Source: Anaerolineae bacterium
Lineage (GTDB): Bacteria; Chloroflexota; Anaerolineae; B4-G1; DUEL01
Direction: 5' to 3'
Length of the DNA stretch: 51,492 nt
Assembly: GCA_016931695.1 (NCBI GenBank)
Contig: JAFGEI010000139.1
Coordinates: 1 to 51,492, forward strand
Shown one piece after another: positions 26,890 to 34,645 of the stretch. Position numbers and translations under genes: made by a program. How positions within the stretch are numbered: position 1 is the first letter of the stretch; each line of letters opens with the position of its first letter. Below the pieces are notes generated by a model. It was given only the letters and a program-made list of their open reading frames with translations. It did no database searches and was not told where the DNA came from.

Positions 26890-26919
26890 TTGCACGAGAC
26901 CTCTGGCACGTGGTATAAT
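26890..26919 (+). promoter_or_regulatory. promoter candidate ahead of the Tad cluster
   Basis: TTGCAC (26890-26895), 18 bases, then TATAAT (26914-26919) with a TGG extended -10. The MITE-like element 26935-27078 lies between this promoter and the first Tad gene, so it would be transcribed as part of the leader. Confidence 0.5.
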
Positions 26920-26934
26920 AAAAGTAATTACCTT

Positions 26935-27078
26935 GACAATGGCACATTTCAACATTGGATGCTCTACCGCAGTGAGAGAAGGGAAAAGGGGGTTCGCAGG
27001 CGGCGAAGCCGCCTGCGAACCCCCCTTTTCCCCCTTCCCCGTGCCTGGCAGAGCAATCTGCTGAAATGTGCCATTGTC
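26935..27078. mobile_element. MITE-like palindromic element, copy 1
   Basis: A 144 bp non-coding element bounded by perfect 17 bp terminal inverted repeats, GACAATGGCACATTTCA at 26935-26951 and its complement at 27062-27078. Weaker inverted similarity continues inward (GCTCTACC against GGCAGAGC). The centre is a long palindrome, GTTCGCAGGCGGC-GAA-GCCGCCTGCGAAC (26992-27020 region), flanked by purine/pyrimidine tracts. The same element, about 90% alike, occurs at 38882-39018. There is no coding capacity, so mobilisation would need a transposase elsewhere. Confidence 0.8.
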
Positions 27079-27167
27079 GAATGACTTGATCACATTGGAA
27101 GCATAGAGGCGCCAGGCACCTTTAGGATTGGGAAATTGACCGTAGCGGGATTCAGCAAGGAGAAGGT

Positions 27168-29345
27168 ATGATGAGATGGTATCAAAATTTTCGCCGCCAG
27201 CGCGCATCGCGAACAGAAAAACACCGCGGGCAGGCACTGGTCGAGTTCGCCCTGATCATCGGCTTGCTGCTGCTCATCGTGATGGGCATCTTTGACTTTG
27301 GCCGCGCCTTTATCATCTATTCCAACATCTTTAACGCCGCCCGCGAGGGGGCGCGCATGGGCGCGGTCTATCCCTGGTATCCCCTCGACGTAGAAGACCG
27401 GGTCCTCACCAGCATCGTCATCGTCAATGCGACCGACGTCGAGGTCGACGTCTGCTGCGACACCGGGCCGGGCGAGCCGAACTTTTTCTGTGACCTGACC
27501 ACCAACCCGGACTGGAGCTGCGGCGGCGGCGGCGGCACCGGCCCCGAGGGCATGGCCGGGATTGGCGACCGGATCGTCGTATCGACGACCTATACGCTCG
27601 AACTGATCACGCCGATCATCAGCACCTTTTTCCCCGAGCTGCCCATCCGCACCCAGGCCGCGCGCACCATCGCCACCTACGCCGAGGCGTATCAACCACC
27701 CGGCGGCGGCGGCGGCGGCCCTCCACCGCCCCCCGACGACGAGAGCAGCTACCCGAGCGGCTGCAGCAATGGCGTCGACGACGACGGCGACGGCTACGTC
27801 GACTGCGCCGACTCGGACTGCGTTGACTCGCCCGACTGCACCATTACCAGTGAGCGCTCCTACCCCAACGGCTGCAACAACAGCGTCGACGACGACAACG
27901 ACGGCATGACCGACTGCGACGACCCCGACTGCTTCGGCGAGCCGGTCTGCAACCCGCCGCCCGAGATCTGTGACAACGGCATCGACGACGATTACGACTT
28001 CAAGATCGACTGCGTCGACCCCGACTGCGCCGAAGACCCCTACTGCCAGGCGCCACCGCCGCCGACCAGCACCCCCACTCCCACTCCTACCCCGACGGTC
28101 GATCCGTCGGAGCAGCCCATCGTCATCGACGTCCCGCTCTGCATCGGCGATACCGAGGTCACCGGCCTGGCGCAGCCAGGGATGACGATTTACCTGCGCA
28201 ACGTCAATACTGGCTTTGAAGCCAGCACCGTCGTCCAGCCGGACAAGACGTTTACCTTCAACGTGCCCGCGCTGGCGGAAGGCGACCTGATCGTCGTCCA
28301 GGGCTATGGCTCGAGCGACTATGCCATCGTCATCAACTGCGACGTCACCCCCACCCCCACCCCCACCCAGACCGCCACCCCTACCCCGACGCCGACCCCC
28401 GTCGGCGCCTGGCTCAGCGTCGATCCCGACTGCAGCGACGTCGGCAGCGGCGTCAACGTCACCGTCTATGGTCACAACTGGGCCTATCAGAACAAGAATG
28501 ACGACATCACCGTCGATTGGAATAATGCGTTTGCCGGTGAATTTTTTGCCGACGCCCAACCCTCCGAATGGTCTCTGCCCATCGTCGTCGAAGTGATTAG
28601 TGGGACTAACACTGTCGATGCCTACAACAGCGTCGCCTCCGCCTCGACCGTCTTTACCGCCCCCTGCGTCCTCCACGGCCCCAACCTGGTGATCGACAAC
28701 CTGTCCCTGCTCACCAGCCCGCCCATCTCTACCTACCAGGACCTGCAGTTCGAGGTGACAGTGAGCAACATTGGCGACGAGGCGGCCAACAACCTATTCT
28801 GGGTCGATCTCTACTATGACGAAGAGCCGCCGACTGCCGCGCCCAGCGCGGCCTGGAGCGCCATCGGCTCGCTGGCGGCGGGGGCCTCGGTCAACCTGAC
28901 CATCGACGGGCCGGGCTTGATGCTCACCGGCACCCACTTGGTCTATGCCTTCGCCGATACGTGGGACCAGGTGGTCGAGACGGACGAGGCGGACAACGTC
29001 GGCGGGCCGCTGCCGGTCGACGTGGGCGCCGAGGGGCCGACGCCCACCCCCACCGCGACGCCGCCGGGCGATACCGGCGCCATCGAGGGCATCACCTTTC
29101 TGTTGAGGGAAGGCAACGCGACTCCGCTGGCGCGGGCCTACGTCTACTGCTACGACGGCGGTACCCTGATTGCCTCCACCATCTCGGACGAGACGGGCAA
29201 CTACCGCATGGAGGGCATCCCGGCCGGCACCGACTATACGGTCATGGCTGAGGCCTTTATCGATGGCGTGCTCTATTCCGACAGCTCCTACCCGGTCGAG
29301 GTTACTGCCGGAGGGACGTCGTATGTCAGCCTGTTCTTACACTGA
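27168..29345 (+). CDS. TadE-type pseudopilin fused to an adhesin-like ectodomain
   Basis: A 725-residue protein. The N-terminus has a Tad prepilin-type site: HRG(21)-QALVEFAL gives G followed by Glu at +5 (E26) and a hydrophobic helix (27-45), typical of TadE. Ordinary TadE proteins have under 200 residues. Here residues about 195-293 hold three Cys/Asp repeats (GVDDDGDGYVDCADSDC; SVDDDNDGMTDCDDPDC; GIDDDYDFKIDCVDPDC) resembling calcium or metal-binding MopE-type motifs. After PT-rich linkers come Ig-like beta regions, a CARDB-like domain (about 508-628: LVIDNLSLLTSPPISTYQDL) and a carboxypeptidase-regulatory-like domain (about 640-725: GAIEGITFLLREGNATPLAR). It heads a secreted-protein cluster. 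A role as surface or pilus-tip adhesin is inference. Confidence 0.85.
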   Translation: MMRWYQNFRRQRASRTEKHRGQALVEFALIIGLLLLIVMGIFDFGRAFIIYSNIFNAAREGARMGAVYPWYPLDVEDRVLTSIVIVNATDVEVDVCCDTGPGEPNFFCDLTTNPDWSCGGGGGTGPEGMAGIGDRIVVSTTYTLELITPIISTFFPELPIRTQAARTIATYAEAYQPPGGGGGGPPPPPDDESSYPSGCSNGVDDDGDGYVDCADSDCVDSPDCTITSERSYPNGCNNSVDDDNDGMTDCDDPDCFGEPVCNPPPEICDNGIDDDYDFKIDCVDPDCAEDPYCQAPPPPTSTPTPTPTPTVDPSEQPIVIDVPLCIGDTEVTGLAQPGMTIYLRNVNTGFEASTVVQPDKTFTFNVPALAEGDLIVVQGYGSSDYAIVINCDVTPTPTPTQTATPTPTPTPVGAWLSVDPDCSDVGSGVNVTVYGHNWAYQNKNDDITVDWNNAFAGEFFADAQPSEWSLPIVVEVISGTNTVDAYNSVASASTVFTAPCVLHGPNLVIDNLSLLTSPPISTYQDLQFEVTVSNIGDEAANNLFWVDLYYDEEPPTAAPSAAWSAIGSLAAGASVNLTIDGPGLMLTGTHLVYAFADTWDQVVETDEADNVGGPLPVDVGAEGPTPTPTATPPGDTGAIEGITFLLREGNATPLARAYVYCYDGGTLIASTISDETGNYRMEGIPAGTDYTVMAEAFIDGVLYSDSSYPVEVTAGGTSYVSLFLH

Positions 29346-29384
29346 GATGGCCTGCGGGCGGCCGAGTACGAGGGGGAGTAACAA

Positions 29385-30695
29385 ATGCGGCGTTGGATGG
29401 GCTTGATCGTACCGCTTTTGCTCCTGACCCTCCTCCTGGAGGGGCGGGGGGTGCTGCACGCCGCCCCGCCGCCGGCGCGGCTGGCCGGGGCGACGACGCC
29501 GGTCGACGTTTCCCAGGCGCCCAGCGACGAGGAGGACGCCATCTATCCGGACCTGGCCCGCGCGTCGAGCGGCACCCTCTATGCGCTGTGGTGCGACAAC
29601 CGCAACGACCTGGGGTTCGACCTCTTTCTCGCCTCGTCGACCGACCGCGGGGCAAGCTGGTCCACGCCGGCCGCGGTCGTCCTGACGGAGAACGCGGTCC
29701 CGGTCCGCTCCAGCCTGGTCCTCGACGGTACCCAGCTGCGCATCGCCTGGGCAGAATGGACAGCAGGCCTGGAGTACCAGCTCTACCAGCTCGACGTGGG
29801 CGGCAGCCCGCGGCTCATTCCCAACGAATATACCTTCCTGGCCAACCAGCCCTCGATGGCCCTGGGGGCGGGGGGAGAGCTGCACCTGGTCTCGGAGGGT
29901 GGCCTGCCATCGTCGAACAAGCTCAGCATCATCTACAGCCGCCGCCTGGCCGGGGCGAGTAATTGGATGACGACGACGGTCGTCTACAGCCACACTGCCC
30001 GCAGCAGCAGCTTTGACCCCCAGCTCGCGGTCAGCGCCGACGGCAGCCGCCTGCACCTGGTCTGGAACAAGCGCCGGGTGCACCAATGGACCATCCTCTA
30101 CACGGAGGGCATCGTCGGCAGCAGCCAGGTGACCTGGACGACGCCGATCACCATCTCGGGCGACATGACCACGACCTGGTCGCCGGATATCGCCGTCGAC
30201 GCCGCCGGCAACCTGCACGTCGTCTGGCCCGAGATCCTGGCCCAGGACGAGCAGTACGTCGACTATGCCCGCTACGACGCCGCCCTTGGCCAGTGGGAGG
30301 AGGCGACCCGCATCGGCGGGCCGTTCCGGGTCAATGCCAACAACCCGTACGGCACGCTGCCGACGGTGGCGGCGTCAGAGTTTGTGGCGGGCGCGGTCTG
30401 TGTGGCCTGGAACGCCTTTCCCCGTAGCACGTCGACGGCCGAGGACATCCAGCTCCTCTGCTCGCCGGACGGCGGGGTGACGTGGACGACGTGGGACAAC
30501 ATGTCCCGCAGCGCCGCGGACGGGACGGTTTCGATCCGCCCGGCGATGGCCATGGCGCCGGGGAATACCGCCCACGTCATCTGGCAGGAGTTGGTCCCCG
30601 GCGGATCGGCCGGGAGTACGGATTACCAGATCTATCACGCGCGGCGGCTGCCGCTCGGCATCTATTTGCCGGTGATCATCAAGATGGTCTTATGA
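29385..30695 (+). CDS. secreted sialidase-like beta-propeller protein
   Basis: A 436-residue protein with a signal peptide (about 1-27: RRWMGLIVPLLLLTLLLEGRGVLHA). The rest consists of sialidase/BNR-like repeats: SSTDRGASWSTPAAV and SPDGGVTWTTWDNM are Asp-box motifs (S-x-D-x-G-x-x-W), separated by blade-like segments (LHLVWNKRRVHQWTILYTEG, LHVVWPEILAQDEQYVDYAR). No catalytic Arg triad or Tyr of true sialidases is evident, so binding or structural use is more likely. The C-terminus ends PLGIYLPVIIKMVL, an IYLP-type tail. The start is ATG 29385, 39 bases after the previous stop; the next gene overlaps its stop. Confidence 0.8.
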   Translation: MRRWMGLIVPLLLLTLLLEGRGVLHAAPPPARLAGATTPVDVSQAPSDEEDAIYPDLARASSGTLYALWCDNRNDLGFDLFLASSTDRGASWSTPAAVVLTENAVPVRSSLVLDGTQLRIAWAEWTAGLEYQLYQLDVGGSPRLIPNEYTFLANQPSMALGAGGELHLVSEGGLPSSNKLSIIYSRRLAGASNWMTTTVVYSHTARSSSFDPQLAVSADGSRLHLVWNKRRVHQWTILYTEGIVGSSQVTWTTPITISGDMTTTWSPDIAVDAAGNLHVVWPEILAQDEQYVDYARYDAALGQWEEATRIGGPFRVNANNPYGTLPTVAASEFVAGAVCVAWNAFPRSTSTAEDIQLLCSPDGGVTWTTWDNMSRSAADGTVSIRPAMAMAPGNTAHVIWQELVPGGSAGSTDYQIYHARRLPLGIYLPVIIKMVL

Positions 30696-31306
30696 GCAGC
30701 CGCGCCCGTGTCGTCGCCTTGCTCGTGATGGCGGTCATCGTGCTCGCTGCGCTGGCCATCCTCGGGCTGTGGGCGAACAGCGGCGGCCGCGGCGGGGAGG
30801 GTGGAACGGCCGGCGGCGGCGCCGCGGCGCCGACGCGGGAGCCGCTCACCGCCCAGACCGCCTACCAGGCGGCGCGAGCGGCGGCCGAGGCCTGGCAGGG
30901 AGATGCCTGGTTGATCGACCTCTCCGCTTCCTGGCCCAACGCCACCCGGGAGCGGGTCCTGGCGGGGCAGCCGGGCTGGACCTTTCAATTCTATTCCCCG
31001 CAGACGCGGGAAGTGCAGTCGATCAGCGTGGCCCAAGACACGGTGGCGCTCACCCGCCGCCGCGCGGTGAGCGTGGCCCCCGCGCCGATCGACGAGGCGG
31101 CGTGGCGGCTCAGCGCCGAGGATGCCGCGCTCTTGTTCCTCGCCCATGGGGGAGAGCGATACCTGGAGCAAAGCCGCCGCTCTACATTTCACCTCCACCT
31201 GGCGGCCGAGGACGGCCGCGTCGTATGGACGGGTATTGCGGTGGGATCGGGCGCCGATCCCCTGGTCGTGCGCTTTGACGCGACCAGCGGCGAGCGGCTC
31301 CCCTGA
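30692..31306 (+). CDS. uncharacterised protein with single membrane anchor
   Basis: A 204-residue protein whose ATG overlaps the previous stop (ATGA). An N-terminal membrane helix (about 6-28: VVALLVMAVIVLAALAILGLW) is followed by a Gly-rich spacer and a soluble domain (about 50-204) with TAYQAARAAAEAWQGDAWLID, WTFQFYSPQTREVQSISVAQ and RSTFHLHLAAEDGRVVWTGI. The domain resembles PepSY-like or other small periplasmic-type folds, but I do not recognise a family. It probably faces outward and may assist assembly of the neighbouring surface proteins; that is inferred from coupling alone. Confidence 0.75.
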   Translation: MSSRARVVALLVMAVIVLAALAILGLWANSGGRGGEGGTAGGGAAAPTREPLTAQTAYQAARAAAEAWQGDAWLIDLSASWPNATRERVLAGQPGWTFQFYSPQTREVQSISVAQDTVALTRRRAVSVAPAPIDEAAWRLSAEDAALLFLAHGGERYLEQSRRSTFHLHLAAEDGRVVWTGIAVGSGADPLVVRFDATSGERLP

Positions 31307-31333
31307 TCCTGTCGACTGAAAGGAGGTACGTGC

Positions 31334-31741
31334 ATGAAAAAAACCAAGCGCCAAAAGGGTCAAAGTCTGGTCGAATTCGCCCTGCTGCTGCCGATCCTGC
31401 TGATTATCATGGCCGGGGTGCTCGACCTGGGGCGGCTCTATTACACCTACGTGGCGGTGACCGACGCCGCCGCCGAGGGGGCGTCCTACGCCTCGCGCCA
31501 CCCCAACGCCTCGACGGAGACGATCACTGCCTGGGCCCAGGCCTCCAGCGGGGGGCTGATCAACCTGGAGCAAGACGGCACGGTCGAAGTCATCCGGCCT
31601 TCGCTGATGTACGGGGACCCGATCACGGTGTCGGTCAGCTATTCCTACACCGTGGCGACCCCCTTTATCCAGGCCATGTTCCCGGGCGGTCAGTTCCCGC
31701 TGCGGGCCGTAGCGAGCGAGGTCATTCTCACGGCGCCGTAG
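31334..31741 (+). CDS. TadE-like pseudopilin
   Basis: A 135-residue protein with the Tad prepilin motif KGQSLVEFALLLPILLIIM: Gly at the cleavage site, Glu at +5 and Phe at +6, followed by a hydrophobic helix. The length is normal for TadE, which is processed by a Tad-type prepilin peptidase and acts as a minor pilin. The remainder (AAAEGASYASRHPNAS; PITVSVSYSYTVATPFIQAMF) matches the family. A strong AAAGGAGG site precedes ATG 31334. The assembly genes tadA, tadB, tadC and the peptidase are not in the window. Confidence 0.9.
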   Translation: MKKTKRQKGQSLVEFALLLPILLIIMAGVLDLGRLYYTYVAVTDAAAEGASYASRHPNASTETITAWAQASSGGLINLEQDGTVEVIRPSLMYGDPITVSVSYSYTVATPFIQAMFPGGQFPLRAVASEVILTAP

Positions 31742-31792
31742 CCGCTTGAATCGATTGCTGGACCAAGCCAGTAAACTATAGGAGGAGTACTG

Positions 31793-32959
31793 ATGAAGGA
31801 AAGAAACGAACGCAATGAACGAGGTCAGACGGTGGTGATCGTGGCCTTTATGGTCGTCGTGCTGCTGCTGATGGCCGGGCTGGCCGTCGACGGCGGCACC
31901 GCCTACCTCAACCGCCGGCGCATGCAGAACGCCGCCGACGCCGGTTCCCTCGCCGGGGCCCACGCGCTGGCCGAGACCGCCTGCGCCGACGTGCCGCCGA
32001 ACACGGCCGACTCGGTCATCCACGCCGCCATCGTCGACTATGTCCAGCGGAACGGCGTCGACGACGGCTGGAACGACATGCAGGCCGAGTACGTGATGTT
32101 TAACGACGAGCACAAGGTGGTTTCCTACGCCCCCAAGGTCTTTGTCGGCGGCGGGACGGTGCCCAATGGCGCCACCGGCGTCGCCGTCACCACCACCATC
32201 ACCCGGCCCACCTACCTGCTGAACCTGCTCGGCATCACGACCGGCGGGGCCAGCGCGGCGGCTACCGCCGTCACCGGCCCGCCGCTGCTGCTGGGCGGCC
32301 TGCGCCCCTTTGGCGTGCCGCTGGAGGTGATGCAGCAGTTGAACGAGGGGGACTGTTTCACTTCCAGCTTCAAGAACTGCCAACCCGATGCCCCGCCGGG
32401 CGATCCGAATGCCTGCTACATCTATAACGACGAGGGGGATTCGATTGGACAGCACCGCAACTGGCTCAACCTCAACCACGTCTGGAACGAGGGCGAGGCG
32501 CCCAATTTTCCCCGCGCGACGGGTAATCCGGGAAGTTCCGCCTACTTGAAGCTGTGGATGGAGAACGGCTGGCAGGGCACCCTCTACTCCGACTGCTTCT
32601 GGAGCGAGGGCTGCCACTTTGGCGATTACATCCACGCCAAGCCCGGTACCAATTCGGCGCCCATCGGCCACGTCCCGATCGACACCGTCTTTTTCGTGCC
32701 CATCTTTGACATCGTCCCCCACTATGACGAGATCCCCGAGCCCAAGGCGGATCCGCACCCGCAGGGCGGCGACTTTTACTATCACGTCGTCGGGTTCGTC
32801 GGCGTGACCGTCGGCCCCGGCGACGCGGACCAGGGCGGCGGCACGGTGCGCGCCTGCATCACTGAGATGATCATCGGCGAGGGCTATCCCAGCCCCAACC
32901 CCGGCTTTGGCGAGGACATGTGCGCCAGCCACACCATGGTCGTCACCCTCTGGCGGTAG
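31793..32959 (+). CDS. TadG-like pilus-associated membrane protein
   Basis: A 388-residue protein with the putative Flp-pilus TadE/G-like N-terminus: RGQTVVIVAFMVVVLLLMAGLAVDGGTAYLNRRRMQNAADAG, split here as RGQTVVIVAFMVVVLLLMAG and the stretch after it. The Glu of TadE is missing, as usual for TadG-like proteins. The rest is extracellular, with several Cys (GDCFTSSFKNC, YSDCFWSEGC, RACITE, MCASH) that may form disulfides, and no von Willebrand A domain is visible. It lies 50 bp after the TadE gene with an AGGAGGAG-like site before ATG 31793. It likely acts with the two TadE proteins at the cell surface. Confidence 0.82.
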   Translation: MKERNERNERGQTVVIVAFMVVVLLLMAGLAVDGGTAYLNRRRMQNAADAGSLAGAHALAETACADVPPNTADSVIHAAIVDYVQRNGVDDGWNDMQAEYVMFNDEHKVVSYAPKVFVGGGTVPNGATGVAVTTTITRPTYLLNLLGITTGGASAAATAVTGPPLLLGGLRPFGVPLEVMQQLNEGDCFTSSFKNCQPDAPPGDPNACYIYNDEGDSIGQHRNWLNLNHVWNEGEAPNFPRATGNPGSSAYLKLWMENGWQGTLYSDCFWSEGCHFGDYIHAKPGTNSAPIGHVPIDTVFFVPIFDIVPHYDEIPEPKADPHPQGGDFYYHVVGFVGVTVGPGDADQGGGTVRACITEMIIGEGYPSPNPGFGEDMCASHTMVVTLWR

Positions 32960-32972
32960 ATCTGGCAATGAC

Positions 32973-33002
32973 GGTAGGGGCGCAGCACGCTGCGTCCCTA
33001 CC
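32973..33002. repeat. dispersed TAGGGGCGC hairpin, copy 3
   Basis: GGTAGGGGCGCAG (32973-32985) and CTGCGTCCCTACC (32990-33002) pair over 13 bp with one G-T mismatch around CACG, 14 bp after the TadG-like stop and close to the ribosome site of the next gene. Confidence 0.65.
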
Positions 33003-33021
33003 ACGGCCCAGGAGGTCTGAA

Positions 33022-33651
33022 ATGAAAAAATGGATTGTGTTGTGGACTGTGCTGCTGTTTTCCTTGACGTCGGCTCTGCCTGTTTGGGCGCAGGCACCGG
33101 CGCAGGAGGGGACAGAGATCGAGGTGGAAGGGACCCTGGAGGAAGTCGACCTGGCGGCCGGGGTGATCGTCGTCGATGGGACGCGGTTTTTCCTGGTCGA
33201 CAGCACGGTTTGCCTGCGAGGCCGAGGATGGCACACGCCGGTTGCGGCGGAGGAGCTGGTCGTCGGCCAGTGGGTCGAGGTGGCGGGCGTCGAACAGGCG
33301 GATGGGACGCTCCAGGCCCGTCACGTCCGCATCAAGGATGCGCCGGGCGGGCCGGACGACGCATCTGGAGCCGATCCCCATCCCGCCGCGGTCAAGCTCT
33401 CGACGTACCTGGATGTCACGTACGAAGAGGTGATCGCGCTGCACGTGGAGGGGGTGGGCTTTGGCGAGATCGCCCGCGCTTACCGGCTGGCGGCCGCCAA
33501 TTCTGAGGCGGGCGTGAGCGGGGCGGACCTGCTCCAGATGAGGCTGGAGGGAGTTGGCTGGGGGGAGGTCTGCAAGCAGATCGGGATCCACCCCGGCAAC
33601 GGCCGCCCTCCGTGGGCGGGCCAGGGCCACAGCGGGAAGGGGGATTCGTAA
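33022..33651 (+). CDS. secreted DUF5666-like protein
   Basis: A 209-residue protein with a signal peptide (about 1-23: WIVLWTVLLFSLTSALPVWA). Residues about 30-105 form an OB-like domain of the DUF5666 type: EVEGTLEEVDLAAGVIVVDG, LVVGQWVEVAGVEQADGTLQ, ARHVRIKD. The C-terminal part (about 120-190) has a helical pattern containing two similar short units, EEVIALHVEGVGFGEIARAY and MRLEGVGWGEVCKQIG, of unknown role. The start is ATG 33022 with AGGAGG upstream. It is the last gene of the surface cluster. The domain call is by pattern and its function is unknown. Confidence 0.78.
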   Translation: MKKWIVLWTVLLFSLTSALPVWAQAPAQEGTEIEVEGTLEEVDLAAGVIVVDGTRFFLVDSTVCLRGRGWHTPVAAEELVVGQWVEVAGVEQADGTLQARHVRIKDAPGGPDDASGADPHPAAVKLSTYLDVTYEEVIALHVEGVGFGEIARAYRLAAANSEAGVSGADLLQMRLEGVGWGEVCKQIGIHPGNGRPPWAGQGHSGKGDS

Positions 33652-33708
33652 AAGGCATGTCCCTGCTCGCCCTGTGATGCGAACGCACCGGCGCCGCCCG
33701 GCGTGGTA

Positions 33709-33731
33709 GGGCGTGGCACGCCGCGTCCCTG
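33709..33731. repeat. degenerate TAGGG hairpin, possible copy 4
   Basis: AGGGCGTGGC and GCCGCGTCCCT can pair with a one-base bulge and a wobble. It looks like a decayed member of the 26720/32973 hairpin family. Confidence 0.35.
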
Positions 33732-33874
33732 CTGCTGGAAGCACGTTGGAAGTGGCGTCATAGCGGCCAGATTTTGGATCTACCGAGTCTGCAAAGGACG
33801 AGATGAACGCCGCCAGCTTTGTCGTCGGCCGGCTGTCGCCCTGGGGGTGACGGCGCCGGCGCATTTTCGGGCCG

Positions 33875-33910
33875 GGGATTTGCCTCACAACAGGGGCAAA
33901 TCCCTTTTTT
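33875..33910 (+). terminator. intrinsic terminator of the surface-protein cluster
   Basis: Perfect 10 bp stem GGGATTTGCC (33875-33884) with GGCAAATCCC (33895-33904), a 10-base loop, then TTTTTT (33905-33910). It lies about 220 bp after the DUF5666-like stop; the 554 bp gap also holds the degenerate hairpin at 33709 and the palindrome at 34043. Confidence 0.9.
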
Positions 33911-34042
33911 CGTCCCTCTGCCCGTCTGGAAGCCCTCCTTTTTCCTGGGCAGGAGAGTTTTCAGAGAGACGACCCGCTGAGTAGAGTTACACGACTCTTA
34001 TTCGCGGATAGTGCCGTGATCAAGTGTTGTTGAGCATTTTTA

Positions 34043-34089
34043 GCCACGAATTGGCACGAAATTTGTTTTAATTCGTGTAAATTCGTGGC
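34043..34089. repeat. CACGAATT nested palindrome
   Basis: GCCACGAATT (34043-34052) pairs with AATTCGTGGC (34080-34089); inside, CACGAA (34055-34060) pairs with TTCGTG (34072-34077). It is AT-rich against the background and resembles a palindromic intergenic repeat that I have seen in many environmental bacteria. Confidence 0.6.
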
Positions 34090-34139
34090 AGATTTTTGTC
34101 ATTCTGTTGCACCAATAAAGCCGGGAGGCTTTCCCCCTC

Positions 34140-34168
34140 TTGACAAATTTCAAGTTGTATGTTATAAT
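34140..34168 (+). promoter_or_regulatory. consensus promoter of the DUF2089 operon
   Basis: TTGACA (34140-34145), 17 bases, TATAAT (34163-34168): a perfect match to the sigma-70/sigma-A consensus. Transcription would start about 30 bases before the ATG at 34206. Such a strong promoter usually implies control by a repressor; the first gene product is the obvious candidate. Confidence 0.88.
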
Positions 34169-34205
34169 TCTTAACAAGTAGATTAAATTTCATTAGGAGA
34201 AAGCG

Positions 34206-34574
34206 ATGTATCCAGTCCCAACCGAATGCCCGGTCTGCCACGACGATCTGTTCGCCACCCGCCTCGTCTGCCGCAACTGCGGCACGGCCCTGGAGGGACG
34301 GTTTTCGATGGGGCGGCTGTTCCAGTTGACCCCGGAACAGATCTATTTTGTCGAGACGTTTATCCGCTGCGAGGGCAAGATCGGCCGCGTGCAAGAGGCG
34401 CTGGGCGTCTCTTACCCCACCGTCCGCAGCCGCCTGGAGGAGGTGGTCCGCGCCATGGGCTACGAGGTCAGCGCGCAGGAGGAGACGGACGAAATCCGCC
34501 GCCAGGAGGTCTTGCAGCGGCTGGCGAAGGGCGAGTTCTCGGCCGAGGAGGCCCTGGCCCGGCTGCAGGAGTAG
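34206..34574 (+). CDS. DUF2089-family predicted regulator (zinc ribbon plus HTH)
   Basis: A 122-residue protein of the DUF2089 family. A zinc ribbon is formed by CPVC (9-12) and CRNC (near 22-25). A helix-turn-helix-like region follows (about 40-85: LTPEQIYFVETFIRCEG, IGRVQEALGVSYPTVRSRLE). The C-terminus (about 95-122: IRRQEVLQRLAKGEFSAEEALARLQE without the last residues) is a short helical hairpin that recurs in three other proteins of this operon. The family is annotated as a predicted transcriptional regulator; direct evidence is lacking. AGGAGA precedes ATG 34206. Confidence 0.88.
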   Translation: MYPVPTECPVCHDDLFATRLVCRNCGTALEGRFSMGRLFQLTPEQIYFVETFIRCEGKIGRVQEALGVSYPTVRSRLEEVVRAMGYEVSAQEETDEIRRQEVLQRLAKGEFSAEEALARLQE

Positions 34575-34645
34575 CAGGGGGCTGGGAGCGATGCCTGGCG
34601 GCAGGCGATCGCCGGGGTGACCACGCGAACACAGGAGGTGGAAAG

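Noticed and set aside
30662..33097. An 811-codon open frame antisense to the Tad cluster
   Set aside because: It has low-complexity His/Asp/Gly composition typical of GC shadows, and four well-supported genes lie opposite.
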